Below are positions 11,166 to 22,500 of a stretch of DNA of 64,000 bases, piece by piece. Below the pieces are notes generated by a model, which was not told the origin of the DNA, did no database searches, and was given only the letters and a program-made list of their open reading frames with translations. The stretch is from Rhizomys pruinosus (lineage: Eukaryota; Chordata; Mammalia; Rodentia; Spalacidae), in contig VZQC01000610.1 in NCBI GenBank assembly GCA_009823505.1, forward strand, positions 365,405-429,404, written 5' to 3'. Made by a program: the position numbers and the translations under genes. How positions within the stretch are numbered: position 1 is the stretch's first letter; every line of letters starts with the position of its first letter.

Positions 11166-12884
11166 CTTGTCTGAAGGCTGAGTCAATCCTCATAGAAAGG
11201 GATTAACACAACGTGTACACAGCGTATGTCTTCAACTGGTTACACCATTCCTCACCCTATCCTCTGATCTTCCAAATATCCTCTTGAATCAGATAATATT
11301 CCTACAGCCATCAGAAATACCAAAACTGAGGTACTGCTAAAACTGTATCTTCCCTGATATGTTTAGCTAAACACTGTGAGTGAAGTCTGAAACATTCAAT
11401 CAGGAAAACACAGCTCTGCATTATTTTGAAGTCAATCAAATCACCAGGACAAACTATGCATCTGGTCTGCCCAGGCCTTTCAGGGCTGTAGCCACGGAAT
11501 GCAAACTCATCCAGGTGCCAGCTGCAGTTCAGCACCGGCTGCTGTCCACTGAGGCTTAAATGCCATGGGCTCTCTGGATACTAGCAAGGATGTCAAGAAT
11601 GCCCCAGGCAACTGAGATCCAGACCCAGTTCTCAAGAGCAACTTAACAGAGAATTTGGGGGGTATGGAAACCCCAATTCCAAAGGCACTATTTGGCTGCC
11701 ATTTCTCCACCTCCCCTACAGTTCCCCTCAGCATGTCCTTTTTCCCCACCACTCACTGACAGAACAGGGGCTGCATGGAGTCTTATATTCAAATCACAGA
11801 GTCTTTCTGCACTTGTGAAGTTTGACATAGAAAACAGACCTGCTGATTCCTGAAGCAAAACCCTTTTCCCCTCTTGCTGGCTGGCACCCTCCAGGGTTCC
11901 CATCCCCTCCATTGTTACGTTCAGGATAAAGTTTTAGAGAGGTCTCCCTGGGGCCAGCACAGCTCTTGTCCCATTCCTTCCTGTAGAAGGGACAGCAGCC
12001 TCATCAGAACCAGTTTCCTAGTTTGAGTCACTCCTTCACAAAGAAAAAAAGGGGAGGGTTGTATGCCTTCTCTTAACATGTTTTACAAGTGCCTGACTTA
12101 ACACAGCTCATAAATTCTGCTCACAAGCTACTTGCTTACCTATATCTGTGCTTAATACAGCTTATGAGTTTTATCCATTCTATTTGTTTTCCTTGTCTTC
12201 TCTAGCAGAGTTGAATATTTTCAAATCCTACAGCAAACATACATTGTAAGCAGAAAGATACAGGGAGAATACATAACAGGTAGTGAAAGGTTTTTGTACC
12301 ACAGTGGCAGGGGAAATAGAAATAAAACCACAGTAATACAGGAGTTTGAAGCAGAAAGGGTAGATGCTAACCTCCAAGGAATGACAAAGTTCCAGTCATG
12401 AATTTCATAGTCCTCTGAAATCTTTGAGAAGCCTCTCTTCGAAGAGTTCCTTTCTGTTCCTTTGAAGGAGATAACTCGAAGTCAGTACAGGTATATCTTA
12501 GGAAGCCACATTTCCTGACTGCACCCTCCCACTTCCAGTCACCTCCCTCCCATGCTGGAACCACTTTGGGGCAGAAATCAGGACTGGAAAAATATGCAAA
12601 GCAGCATGGGATCCTAGCTGTACTTATCACATGGCCAATCTTGAAAAGTAAATCCACACGGCAGAAGGGTTCCAAGCACATCCACTTAGATAAGCTTTTT
12701 CTAGAAATTAGACCCTTGGAGGGATTTGTAACAGAGGCCTTTTTATAGGAGGAATGGTGGGCAGGCACAGCTGAACACAGTTTTCTCTTGTGTCTACACA
12801 CCAGATATAGAAACGTTCTAATGAACCTTACTCATGTCAATACTCCAGGCCAGGAGCCGTGGACACTGTAGTAACTGGAAGGGG
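11166..12884. other. Largest low-repeat interval of the left half; no gene supported
   Basis: About 1.7 kb with few recognisable repeats. The longest frame (minus strand, 12367-12801, 144 codons) shows no domain, signal peptide or splice context and is probably chance. A conserved non-coding element could sit here, but the sequence alone does not show it. Confidence 0.45.
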
Positions 12885-13041
12885 GCATTTGTCCATTTTC
12901 TGTCGTTGATAACATTATACCATAGACTAGGACGTTATAAAATAAAAGAGGTTTGTTTTACCTCCCGGTTCTAGATCTTCAAGGTGAAGAGGCTGCATGT
13001 GGAATGGTTCTCTTGCTGGTAGTTCTGAGGTATCACGTGAA

Positions 13042-13085
<44 letters not shown>

Positions 13086-13290
13086 TGTCCCTCTTCTAAT
13101 AAAGCTTCAATAATTCAATCATGGAACCTCACCTGGTGACCTTATCTAGCCATAATCACTTCCTAAAGGTTCCACCTCTAAACACCAGAATCCAATTAGA
13201 TTCCTTCTCTGAATACCCCATAGTGGGGATTGAATTCTGGTATGAGGTTTGGAAAATACTAGTCATGTTCACACCATACCAGGTCTGCAG
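12885..13290 (-). mobile_element. MaLR-type LTR relic (antisense) with a (TG)n microsatellite
   Basis: 'tataccatagactaggacgt', 'aaaataaaagaggtttgttt', 'aggtgaagaggctgcatgtg', then (TG)n at 13044-13084, then 'catcaacctcacctggtgac'-like order: 'ccttatctagccataatcac', 'ttcctaaaggttccacctct', 'gtggggattgaattctgg'. This is the reverse complement of an MLT1/MST-like LTR interrupted by the TG run. Confidence 0.7.
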
Positions 13291-14390
13291 AGCTCCTGAA
13301 ATGATGGGCTGTACTGAGAACAGATGCATCTTTAGGGGGATGCACTTCAGAAGTACCTCAGACCTGTAAGAAGGTCAAGGTACCACCTCAACTAAGGGAA
13401 TTTTTGGCTGGTCTTGGGTAGTATTTTTCAGGGCAATGACTTTTCAGGCAATCAACTTTCTGATGATCTAAACTGAAAGATAGAGGAAATCTCAGAAAAT
13501 TTAAGAGTGGAAGTTTACCTTTCCATTGAAGCATCGCTTATTGTAGAATGTGTGAGGTTTTTACATATTCCTCCTCCTTCACAGGAAATAATGGAAGCAG
13601 TGATACTGATGATTATGAATTCTCTGGTGAAATCCAAAGGTGAACCATCTGCATGAAATGCCAAAGGCTCTAAGACAGAGACTGAGACAGAGAACACGCT
13701 TGGGCCATGGATATCCTTACCACTGGTACAAAACAAATGACCATTTAATAATTACTATTTTATTGTTTCTTTTCTTTAGAATTCCTTCTTGAATTTGCCA
13801 GCAGCTCTTACTGATGAGCTCAACTGGCCCCAGCTCTCTGGTGTTACTGGATTTCTGGATTCGACTACTGGGTATGTTTGCACACTCACTTGCTTCGGTG
13901 TGTCTGTGTAAGGAAAGAACAGGAGCCAGAGTCTGCTCTCAAGATGTCGAACCATTATGAGTTGCTTCCATACCCTGAATGACAGAGCAGAACCTAAGTC
14001 TGACACATTCTTGCCACTGAAGCCGGGGGTGGATGTGTTCCTGCACGCACTCTAGCTTATAGCTCATGGAGAGACTACTCAGACATATCACTGAAGTTTT
14101 CTGATTTGAGGGGCAGGAAACCTTACTTGATTTTTATCCCCAGAAACTAATATTATAAAAATAATGGCTAAAATCAATTGTCAAGTCCTGAATCATCCTG
14201 GCTTTAGTGATCTGGATTTATAAACATGGGCCACACTGAATGTCAAGTTGGATGCTGACTCAGGGCTGGAAGTCTGCTTCCCAGAGCTTACACCCAACAA
14301 CAGCTGAGGCAATAGAGAAGTTTTTCTTCTACTAAGCATTTCTACTTAGTAGAAATCCAGAGAGGTAATATATTTCCTAACATCCTAAAA
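13291..14390. other. No feature recognised
   Basis: Roughly 1.1 kb without an identifiable gene or repeat. Short frames are chance-level. Confidence 0.4.
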
Positions 14391-14550
14391 TTTCTTTTTT
14401 TGAGACAGGGTATTCCTATAGCTCCATTTGGCCTGGAACTTGCTATGTAAACCAGGTTGGACTTGACTTCATGGAGATCCTCCTGCCTCTGCCTCACAAG
14501 TGCTGGGATCAAAGGAGTGCACTTAAATAAATAAATAAATAAATAAACCA
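14391..14550 (-). mobile_element. B1 SINE (antisense) followed by (AAAT)n
   Basis: 'tttgagacagggtattccta', 'aaccaggttggacttgactt', 'gtgctgggatcaaaggagtg'. The + strand continues into AAAT repeats (about 14526-14548) on the 5' side of the element, which is unusual because the tail should be on the other side; these repeats probably pre-date the insertion. Confidence 0.85.
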
Positions 14551-14910
14551 CACCCTACACATAGCTAAATGCTTATAGATGTCAATAATCATAAGGAATG
14601 TGGCAGATGACAGACTTCTTTGTATAAACAGGAGAGGGTAGAGCTATGGCAGGATATAGACAGCCCTCTCATGACCAGGCAACAATAGCAGAAAGAAAGT
14701 ACCAGAATTCAAGCTGTGGAAACAGTAGGGGTAGCAAATGTATACAGACCTGATTTACTCAAAGCTATAAACATGTAAACAGTAGGAACACCCAAGAGAC
14801 TCCCATTTATAATTATAACAAGTGATTTTTTTGTTTGACAAAAGATATTACATGTCATGAATAATTTATTTATTATCTTTACTCATTCACTTTAAAAATA
14901 CTCATCACCA
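14551..14910. other. No feature recognised
   Basis: AT-rich single-copy-looking DNA. Its right end is the target site of the B1 that follows. Confidence 0.4.
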
Positions 14911-15058
14911 GCCAAGGGTGGTGATGCATGTCTTTAATCGTAGCACTTGGGAGACAGAAGCAGGCAGATCTTTGTGAATTCAAGGCCAGCTTGGTCTACA
15001 GAGCGAATTCCAAGGCAGCTGGGGGTATAAGGAGACCCTGTCTTGAAAAGACAAAAAA
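14911..15058 (+). mobile_element. B1 SINE with clear target-site duplication
   Basis: 'gccaagggtggtgatgcatg' to 'ggagaccctgtcttgaaaag' plus poly-A. The direct repeat 'aaaatactcatcacca' flanks it on both sides (14895-14910 and about 15058-15073). Confidence 0.95.
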
Positions 15059-15418
15059 AAATACTCATCACCAATCAGACACAGATGCTATAGGAGTTCT
15101 CAGGGTGAATAAGATGTGTCATTTCCTCCAGTCAATTACAACCAAGCAAGTCAATTGAGAAGAAGGAGGCAGTAATAATAACAAAAACCAGATGGGCCAA
15201 TAGGGGGAGCAATTTGGGGAGCAAAGGCCTCCAACCCACAACTCCCAACAAGTATGTGCTGCTTTTACTGTATGTTCAGGAATGTGACTCCATTGTAACC
15301 TGGGGTCTATGGCAATGGGAAGGAAGATGAGAGACAACCTATCAGTTATCTGTGTATGAAAATACCTGGAAATTTATCTCCCAGGAGGTTTGTGTTAACA
15401 ACAGAAAGAATTAACATT
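15059..15418. other. No feature recognised
   Basis: Unassigned sequence between two SINEs. No frame of note. Confidence 0.4.
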
Positions 15419-15625
15419 GGGGCTGGAGAGATGGCTCAGCAGTTAAGTGCTGACTGCTCTTTTGGAGGACCCAGGATCGATCCCCAGCACCCACATGGCG
15501 GCTAAGAACCATCTTTACCTCCAGTTCCAGGGGAATCCGACACCCTCTTCTGGCCTCCTCGGCATTGCACGACATGGGTGCACCAACCTATATGCAGACA
15601 GTACATTAATACACATGAAAAAAAA
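15419..15625 (+). mobile_element. B2 SINE, short subtype, with target-site duplication
   Basis: 'gggctggagagatggctcag' to 'taatacacatgaaaaa'. 'agaattaacat' occurs immediately before and after (about 15406 and 15626). Confidence 0.94.
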
Positions 15626-16204
15626 GAATTAACATGATGTTGCATGTTCTTCAAATGGCAGTTTAAATTTAAAGAGGTATTCTATAAGTCTCAGCCATCT
15701 TTTGTCCTCATAAAGTTGTCAAGAAGGAAATATCAGCCTAATGTTTAGCATGAAGTAGCTTAAGTCTTTCCTAGAGCCACTCAGAATGCAAAATGAATTC
15801 ACACAGCATGTCCAGCAAAACTGGTACAAACCTATCTCCTTATCTTTCCACATACAACTCAAACACACTGCCCTTCCTAAATTGAATTTTCCACCAACTA
15901 CCTGAACTCAGCCCCTACCCCCAAGCAGACTCTGTTTGGTGGTTTTGGTTTGCGTTGAGAGCCAGTAGGATGAGCTAGCCTCCCTGCATCCTCACTCGCT
16001 GTGTCCTGACCTAGGCTGGCTCTCATCAGTAAAGCTCCTCTGGCTCTCCAGTCCTACAGTAGTCTCTACCCTCTAGCCCCAGCAGAGCCAGATCTTTCCA
16101 AGTGCAGCAGTAGGAGGTGGGGTACGGCAGGGTTATAGAGTCTCCACACACAAATGGCTTATAAGGGCCGTGAATGGTACACAAAGAACTTCTATTATCA
16201 TCTG
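15626..16204. other. No feature recognised
   Basis: Unassigned. Includes a C-rich stretch around 15860-16080 without a recognised promoter or exon. Confidence 0.4.
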
Positions 16205-16565
16205 CCTCAGTCCACATTTGGCTGCTATAACAGAAGTCCACAGACTGTAATTAATCCTTAAAGTATGAAAATTATTTCTCATGGTTTAGGAAACCAGGAA
16301 GTCCCTGATCAAAGCACAGGGTAAGGTGAAGGCCTTCTCACTACATCCTCTCCTAGCAGAGGCATCATGTGACCAAAGCTGGACAGCCTGGTAACTCTCA
16401 TCTCTTCCTCTTCTTATAAGACCTGTAATCCCATCGTAAGGTTGCCCCCTTGTGATCTCATCTAACTGTAGTTACCTCCCTACACCTCACCTCCAAGTAC
16501 CAACACAAAGGAATTTGGGGATTAAGTTTCCTCAGGCTGTAAGTGGCCATCCTGGTGTAGCTTAC
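16205..16565 (-). mobile_element. MLT1-like MaLR LTR (antisense)
   Basis: The best preserved of the three antisense MaLR relics: 'ggctgctataacagaagtcc', 'aattatttctcatggttt', 'aggaagtccctgatcaaag', 'cttcttataagacctgtaat', 'tgatctcatctaactgtagt', 'tacctccctacacctcacct' and 'ggggattaagtttcctcag' are in MLT1 reverse-complement order. Confidence 0.78.
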
Positions 16566-16585
16566 ATGAAACCATCTCTTTTTTT

Positions 16586-16965
16586 TCAGTTCTTTTTTTT
16601 TTATTGTTCTCTCCAACTTGTATTGCTACATTATATATACATATATATATATACATAGATATATACATACATACATACATACACATATCACTTGAATTGG
16701 AGGATTTTTTTCTTCCCTAAAAGATGTCATGTTTTCCTAAAGGAAGTGCTCGAACATTCCTCCTTGGCAACCCCAAACAACCATCAATCCTGCACTTTTG
16801 CTCCACATTGGGGTCTATCCCTCCCATGGTCACCCCAAATGAAGTCCAGTAAGCATGCGTCCATCAACCTCAGTCAGAGTGTAGACTGCCATTGTTGGAC
16901 TAACTGGGATGTATCATGGAGGCCAGTGCAGAGGGATCAAGACAGAAGCCATCTCTTTTATGAGC
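16586..16965 (-). mobile_element. L1 3'-end-like repeat with internal (TATG)n, copy B (antisense)
   Basis: The reverse complement of the copy at 10029-10260: 'tgttctctccaacttgtatt', a (TACA)/(ATAT) stretch (16633-16685), 'cacttgaattggaggatttt', 'caaacaaccatcaatcctgc'. This copy extends further 5' in its own sense (to about 16965) than copy A does. Confidence 0.65.
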
Positions 16966-17239
16966 CAATCTGTTAACATAGCACCCTGTACTCTGTTTTT
17001 CTATTCATGAAAACCTCAGCTTGCTTGTGCACCTTGCTCAGTGTTGACTCCATGTATACCTCAGCTTCTATACTTCTAAGGAGGTGTACCACAGCTGGCT
17101 TCTCTCTTAAAACACTTCTCTCTGTACACTACGGAGCCTCTGACTCTTTTTACCTGCTGTTTTTATGTACTACACCTGTGTTCTCTGTCGCTCTTCTGGG
17201 ATGAAGAAGACTACCTAACTCCTTTTTTTAAAAAATATA

Positions 17240-17790
17240 TATATTTTTATAAATTTTGTGGACACCATACAATGCATCTTAATCATATTGAGCACCCTCT
17301 TCCTTATCTGCACCCCCATAGGCTGCCCAGAGAATTTCATGTATTTAATCATATATGTTAAGGCCTATGAAGTCAAGTTGTGTACCCAGATGTCTCTCTG
17401 TGAGTCTGTCCACTGGAGCCTGTTCAGCCTGTCTAGCATCACTCCCTTAGAGAAGATCAACATTCCCTCCCCCAGCAGTGATCAGCTCCCAGCAATTCCT
17501 GGCCAAAGCTGTAGCCTCCTGACCATTTCCCCAGCTCCCTTCTGGGTTTTGTCTGATTGAGTCTGTGGGTCTTGTGCAGGCTGTCACCGTTGCTGTATGT
17601 TCATATGAGCAAGGTCCCAGGAGCCTGTGAGATTGTCTCCTTAGGGTCATGCACCTCCTCCCCTGGCTCTTACAATCTGTCTGCCCCCTCTTCTGAAATG
17701 GTCCCTGAACCCTGAGTATTAATATGGGAGTCCTATCCACAGACCCACACTCTGCAGTCTCTTATTCTCTACACTTTGGCCTTCTTGTTA
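17240..17790 (-). mobile_element. L1 3' region (rodent Lx-like), antisense
   Basis: Shares an ordered set of phrases with 20090, 21060, 25540 and 60020: 'gagcctgttcagcctg', 'ttagagaagatcaacattcc', 'cttgtgcaggctgtcaccgt', 'gctcttacaatctgtctgcc'. These correspond to the long 3' region of rodent L1. At 25540-26110 the same phrases run straight into ORF2, which confirms the identity. Confidence 0.75.
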
Positions 17791-18429
17791 AAACAGAAAT
17801 CCTCTGTTCAGAATTTCAGTTGCAATGGATTCCTCAGTTAAGGAGAAACACTGGCAGCTGACATTTCTGTATCACTATTCAATACTCCCTTCAGAACTGT
17901 CATGACTGTTAAACCATCTCATAAAGCATTCTGCAAGCTATGCCCACGGATAATCTATGCTAGGACACTCTCTATTTAAAGAATAAAAATTAAAAGATGT
18001 ATAAAATATCAAGGACAGATTAGCATATGGCAGAGTTTCTCTTCTAGTAGAACAAAAAAATAAAATGAATATTGAGTTAGCTCATTTGCCTAGTATGTAT
18101 GAGTAGTTGAGTCTGATAGATAGCACCATAAAAATCCTAAAAAGTAAAAGAAATACTGCGTGTGGGAGCTGTGCACCACTTCTACAGGCCTTTAGAGCAT
18201 TTTTCCCTTGAGTCCAGATTCTTTTCAATGTAGGACCAGCTACATCTCTAGAAAGCGCTTCCTGGGATCTGTGATCACCCTTGTGGCTTGAGTATGAATG
18301 ATGTTTTTGGAAACGCATCCCATGCAAGCTCAGATATTTAGTTCACAAGATAAGCTGGTTCCTGTCCTTCTGCTCTTGTCACATGACAAAATGTAGTGTC
18401 TCTTTCATGAAGTGAAGGCCAATGAAATC
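17791..18429. other. No feature recognised
   Basis: Single-copy-looking AT-rich DNA. No supported feature. Confidence 0.4.
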
Positions 18430-18612
18430 CGGGCTGGGGAAATGGCTCAGCAGTTAAGAGCACCCGCTGCTCTTGCACACAGGTCCCTGAAGCACATGGC
18501 AGCTAACAACCATCTGTAACTGCACTTCCAGGGGCACCCAACGCCCTTTCTTGATCTTCACAGGCATTCCACTTGCATTTATCCACATAAATAAAATAAA
18601 ATAATAAATAAT
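18430..18612 (+). mobile_element. B2 SINE, diverged
   Basis: 'gggctggggaaatggctcag' head, truncated middle 'ggtccctgaagcacatggca', 'actgcacttccaggggcacc', and an A-rich tail with AATAA repeats. Missing about 15 nt around the B-box region. Confidence 0.88.
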
Positions 18613-18713
18613 AAAAATATTTTAAATAGATAACTGAAATCACAGCTACGTCCGCAAAGGTAAACATGACCTCTCAGTTTTATGCATTTTAGTTCCTTTA
18701 ATTGAGTTAATGT

Positions 18714-18858
18714 TTTTTTTTTTGGACTTTTTGAGACAAGGTCTCCCTTTAGTCCCAGCTGACCCAGAGCTCCCTATGTAGACCAGGCTGGCCTTGAACT
18801 CAAAGAGATCCACCTGCCTCTCCCTGGGATTAAAGGAGTGTGCCACCATACCCAGCAT
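18714..18858 (-). mobile_element. B1 SINE (antisense) with target-site duplication
   Basis: Poly-T, 'gagacaaggtctccctttag', 'accaggctggccttgaactc', 'gtgtgccaccatacccagca'. 'taattgagttaat' is present on both sides (18699-18712 and about 18858-18870). It lacks about 10 nt near 'ctctccctgggatt'. Confidence 0.94.
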
Positions 18859-19499
18859 AATTGAGTTAATATTAACAAAATCTATTATCTTGACTCTTGG
18901 GATTCAGAAATTCAGTAAGTAAAATATTTTAGAACAACATAATTTTGTTTTTCTCTAATGTGATTCAGGGATGAATTGAGAAAACATAGAAAACAACTGT
19001 ATGGGCCGGACAGCTGAGCAATGGAAAGAATCAGAAGTGTAAATGAAAAGGATTTTGTAAAGATTTTTGTAAATCATATCTATGTCCAAATCATTTTCAA
19101 GAACAGTTCATGTAACAGGAAACATAAAATCCAACCTGTCAGAGGAGAAATAGCACCAAACGTTTATTCACCTGGAGGGTGAAGCCTCTCTTTGAAACCA
19201 ATGTCTAGAATTCCAGACTGCTCCCAGTGGAGCTGAGGGAAGCCTGTATTTATTGTTACAGGATGCTCAGCCTGTATGGCCCACCCAAGGTGGGAAATCT
19301 GGCTGCCTTGACCTCATTTATGCTAAGAACTTGAGTAGGGCCACATGGTCTCTGAAGTTTTCTCCAGCATCCAAGGTTCTAGGGGACATGATCCTGCCTT
19401 ATGTCACTTTGGAGGCAACAGATACTCCCACTCTCCTCATCAAACATGCCTTCCTTCACCCCTTAACCAACCTGTGCTTTGAGACAAGACATGGCTAAT
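18859..19499. other. No feature recognised
   Basis: Unassigned. 19130-19490 has mixed composition with 'cctgtatttattgttacagg' and could be an old LTR fragment, but no terminal repeats can be fixed. Confidence 0.35.
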
Positions 19500-19761
19500 A
19501 TTTATTTATTTATTTATTTATTTATTTATCTATTTATTTATTGAGATGGGGTCTCCCTTTAGTCCTAGCTGGCCTGGAACTCACTTTGTAGACCAGGCTG
19601 GCCTTGAACTCACAGAGGTCCACCTGCTTCTGCCTCCCAAGTGCTGAGATTTAAAGGCGTGCACTACCACGCCCAGCCCAAGATGGTTCTTAGCCTCTAT
19701 GTGGGTGCTGGGAATCGAACCTGGGTCCTCTGCAAGAGCACTCAGCCATCTCTCCAGCCCA
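19500..19761 (-). mobile_element. Composite SINE: B2 head fused to B1 body (copy 1)
   Basis: Read on the minus strand: B2 head 'gggctggagagatggctgag' (with an internal deletion) to 'ggctaagaaccatctt', then directly a B1 'gctgggcgtggtagtgcac' to the tail, which is now (TTTA)n on the + strand (19500-19540). One target-site duplication, 'acatggctaat', brackets the whole unit (19489-19499 and 19762-19772). No duplication lies between the two parts, so both moved as a single RNA. Confidence 0.88.
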
Positions 19762-19772
19762 ACATGGCTAAT

Positions 19773-20089
19773 TGGAATCTGAAACATTCCCAGAACCATG
19801 TTTAAATAAGGCAGGTTTAGTGAGCAGTGAAGGACAGGCTCAAACAGTAAGCTCTGCTTTGTGTGGTATTAGCTGGCTGGTTAGCCATTCAGTAAAAATG
19901 GCCTCCCATCATGATCATCATTATGTGTTCTTTATCAGCGCTTCCTCCACAGCAAATCCCAGGCAGAATGCTAGGGGAACCCAAACCCTTGACTAAAGCA
20001 ACCATCTGGTATCATTTTATTGTTTATTGACAATCAGCAAGTGCTTTTTACTAATAAAGTTTATTTTGTGAGATATAAGCATTCGTTTC
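19773..20089. other. No feature recognised
   Basis: About 315 bp of unassigned DNA between a composite SINE and an L1 3' fragment. Confidence 0.4.
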
Positions 20090-20430
20090 TTTTTTTAAAT
20101 AACCCACTGAGTCCAATTAGTAATGCCCATATGATGCCATGAGTGTGGGCTCACCCACTGGGGCAAAGCCTACCAGTGGCCACACCCCAAAAAAGAGTGA
20201 CCATCCCTCCTACAATAGCCATTAACTCCCAGTAATTTTTCAGCTGAGGTTGGGGCCTCAGGAAACCCTCCCCATCCGTGCATGCAGGTAAACACAGCTG
20301 CTGCAAGTCTGTGTGACCAACAGCCATGTCATGTACAGAAGACATTCCATAGCTCCTGTCCCCAGTCTCTTACATTCTGTCCACTCCTCTTCTATAATGC
20401 TCCCTGAGACTTGAGGGGGAGTTTGAGAAC
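20090..20430 (-). mobile_element. L1 3' region fragment, antisense
   Basis: 'agagtgaccatccctcctac', 'actcccagtaatttttcagc', 'agctcctgtccccagtctct', 'atgctccctgagacttgagg' follow the order of the Lx-like 3' region also seen at 17240 and 60020. More diverged than those copies. Confidence 0.65.
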
Positions 20431-20544
20431 AAAAGCCAATATTTATGAAATGATTAAAATGCAGTTTTATATATTCATTGATGAAAAGTGAAAATCCCAT
20501 AATTACAAATCATTTAATAACTTTTAAAAGACATTCATTAAGTT

Positions 20545-20910
20545 TTGTGCCTGGTGTTTGTATGTGGAAAGTCCACCATTGGTTTGTATGTTTAAGTGCT
20601 GGGTCCCCAGCTTGTGGTGTTGTTTTTAGGGTTACAGAATCTTTAAAAGGTTGAGCCTGGCTGAAGGAAATGGATCACAAGGAGCAGACCTGGAGGCTTT
20701 ATAGCTAGACCCCACTTCCTGTGCCCTCTCTGCTTCCTTGCTCCATGCTCCATGCTCCATGCTCCATGCTCCATGCTCCATGCTCCATGCTCCATGCTCC
20801 ATGCTCCATGCGGCCTGCCTCCTCGATGCCACCATTCCTTCACACCATGATGGACTGTGTCTGCTCGTAATCCATGGGCTAAAGTAGACCAAAATAAATA
20901 ACCACCTGAA
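20545..20910 (+). mobile_element. MT-like MaLR LTR (sense) with an internal 7-mer array
   Basis: 'gtgctgggtccccagcttgt', 'aatctttaaaaggttgagcc', 'ggctttatagctagacccca', 'cttcctgtgccctctctgct', 'ccatgatggactgtgtctgc', and an AATAAA-type signal in 'ccaaaataaataaccac' match rodent MT/ORR-like MaLR LTR order. The middle is expanded by a 7-bp tandem array. Confidence 0.75.
20740..20809 (+). repeat. Tandem 7-mer GCTCCAT, ten perfect copies
   Basis: Ten uninterrupted copies of gctccat inside the MaLR LTR, next to the 'ctgcttccttg' segment where these LTRs normally have a single short motif. Because 7 is not a multiple of 3, every frame reads a periodic peptide (minus frames show a repeated MEHGAWS pattern). 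This is an artefact of the repeat and not a protein. Confidence 0.97.
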
Positions 20911-21059
20911 CCCACGTATGTCTGTCCACATCACCTGTTTCTGGGGTTGGCCTGGTAGTCAGTGGTGCATTGCAGACTTGGGCCAAATGACAGAGGGGGT
21001 CTTTAAAGCTGTCAGCAGCCATGCAGGAGCAGAATACAGCAGCCATCAGAGCTTTTAAA

Positions 21060-21990
21060 ACAAACATTTTTATTGATTCTTTGAAAATTTCATACGATGT
21101 ATTTTGATCACATTCAACCTCACATCCTTCAGTTCCACCTCAGTTCCCTCCCCTCTCACTTCATATCCTCTGTCTTTTGACAGCCTATCAAGTCCAGTTA
21201 GTGTTTCCAAAGCTCTCGGCTATGAGACCATCCCTTGGAGCCTGGTCAATCTACCTGGTATCACACCCTTAAAGAAAATTGACTCTCCTCCCAGAAGCTG
21301 TCAGTTCCTCAACCAGGAGTGGGACTTCATGCCTGCCCTCCCACTGCATGCTGGGATTTTGTCTGGCTTGGCCTTGTGTGGGTCCTGTGTATGATGTCTC
21401 AACCACTCAGGGTTCATATGTGTAAGTGCCCTGTTGTATTTGAAGAAAACACTGCTTCATTGTATTCCTCTACCACCTCTAGTACTTACTTGCCATCGTT
21501 CTACTTCCTTCTTCTGTGATGCACCCAAGCCTTCGGGGAGTGCTATGATATAGATTTCCTGTTCTGCGCATTTACCAGTTGTCAGCCTCTGTGTTAATCA
21601 TCATCTGATACAAAAGGAAGCTTCTCTGATGAGAGTTGAGAGATGTATTAATCTATGAATATAATGATAAGGCATTAGAAGCCAATTTAATACTATTTCC
21701 ATTTAGCAGAATAATAGCAGATTCTCTCCTGTGGCCTGTGACCTGTCTAGCCATAGGTCCTTGGCCCCTGTAACAGTACCAGGTATGAACCCCATCTTGT
21801 GAAGTGGGCCTTAACTCCAATCAGAAAGTGATTGGTTACTCCCAGACAGTCATGCCACCATTGCGGCAGCGGGCCTCTCTTGCCAGGTCCGTTGATACTG
21901 TGCTCACAGCATTTGCAGCTGAGTAAGGTGATAATTACTTTTCTCTTCTGATGCTGGGTAAAGCACCTTCCCACACTATGAAAGCTAACC
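21060..21990 (-). mobile_element. L1 3' region, antisense, long fragment
   Basis: 'tttttattgattctttgaaa', 'agcctggtcaatctacctgg', 'ctgatgagagttgagagatg', 'tattaatctatgaatataat', then 'aaagtgattggttactccca' and 'agtcatgccaccattgcggc', as in antisense rodent L1 3' sequences. No open ORF2 remains in this piece. Confidence 0.72.
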
Positions 21991-22126
21991 AGTAATGGGG
22001 TGTGAGATGGGAAAGCAGAGTAGAGGAGGGAGTACATGGAGAGATGACTAACACTAAAAGTAATGGGGTGTGGGATGGGAGAGCAGAGTACAGGAGGGAG
22101 TACATGGAGAGATGACTAACACTAAA
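21991..22126 (+). repeat. Tandem duplication, 68-bp unit, two copies
   Basis: Two copies (21991-22058 and 22059-22126) starting 'agtaatggggtgtg' and ending 'gatgactaacactaaa' differ at only a few positions. Shadow frames on both strands repeat accordingly. A recent local duplication. Confidence 0.95.
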
Positions 22127-22164
22127 AGTCATATGGAAACCTACTATCATAGGTGTTTCCTAAG

Positions 22165-22165
<1 letters not shown>

Positions 22166-22205
<40 letters not shown>
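22166..22205. repeat. (CA)n/(AT)n microsatellite
   Basis: About 15 CA units followed by five AT units. Simple repeat. Confidence 0.97.
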
Positions 22206-22293
22206 AAGAGTTTAAATGGAATTTACTTCATTTACCCCAAGGTCAATGCTCTTATCAGATGGCACAGACTAGCAAATAAAAAGCCCAATTTTG

Positions 22294-22500
22294 GGGGCTG
22301 GAGAGATGGCTCAGTGATTAAGACCACCAACTTCTCTTGCAAGAGGACCTGGGTTTGATTCCCAGCACCCACATGGCAGCTAACAACCGTCTTTAACTCC
22401 AGTTCCAGGGGAATCTGACACCATCCCACTGCATTGCATGACACAGGTGCACGAATCTACATGCAGACAGTACATTCATACACATAAAAAATAATAAATT
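22294..22500 (+). mobile_element. B2 SINE (short subtype), left arm of an inverted pair
   Basis: Full-length B2 in sense: 'ggggctggagagatggctca' to 'catacacataaaaaataata'. The target duplication 'aaaagcccaattt' (about 22280-22292) recurs as 'aaaagcctaattt' after the second B2 (about 22755), so this B2 arrived first and its tail was later hit by an antisense B2. Confidence 0.94.

Noticed and set aside
12367..12801. 144-codon minus-strand frame
   Set aside because: No recognisable domain, no splice context and no conserved motif; consistent with a chance frame.
20632..20934. Periodic MEHGAWS peptide frames
   Set aside because: Produced by the 7-mer array in the MaLR LTR and open in several frames because 7 is not a multiple of 3.
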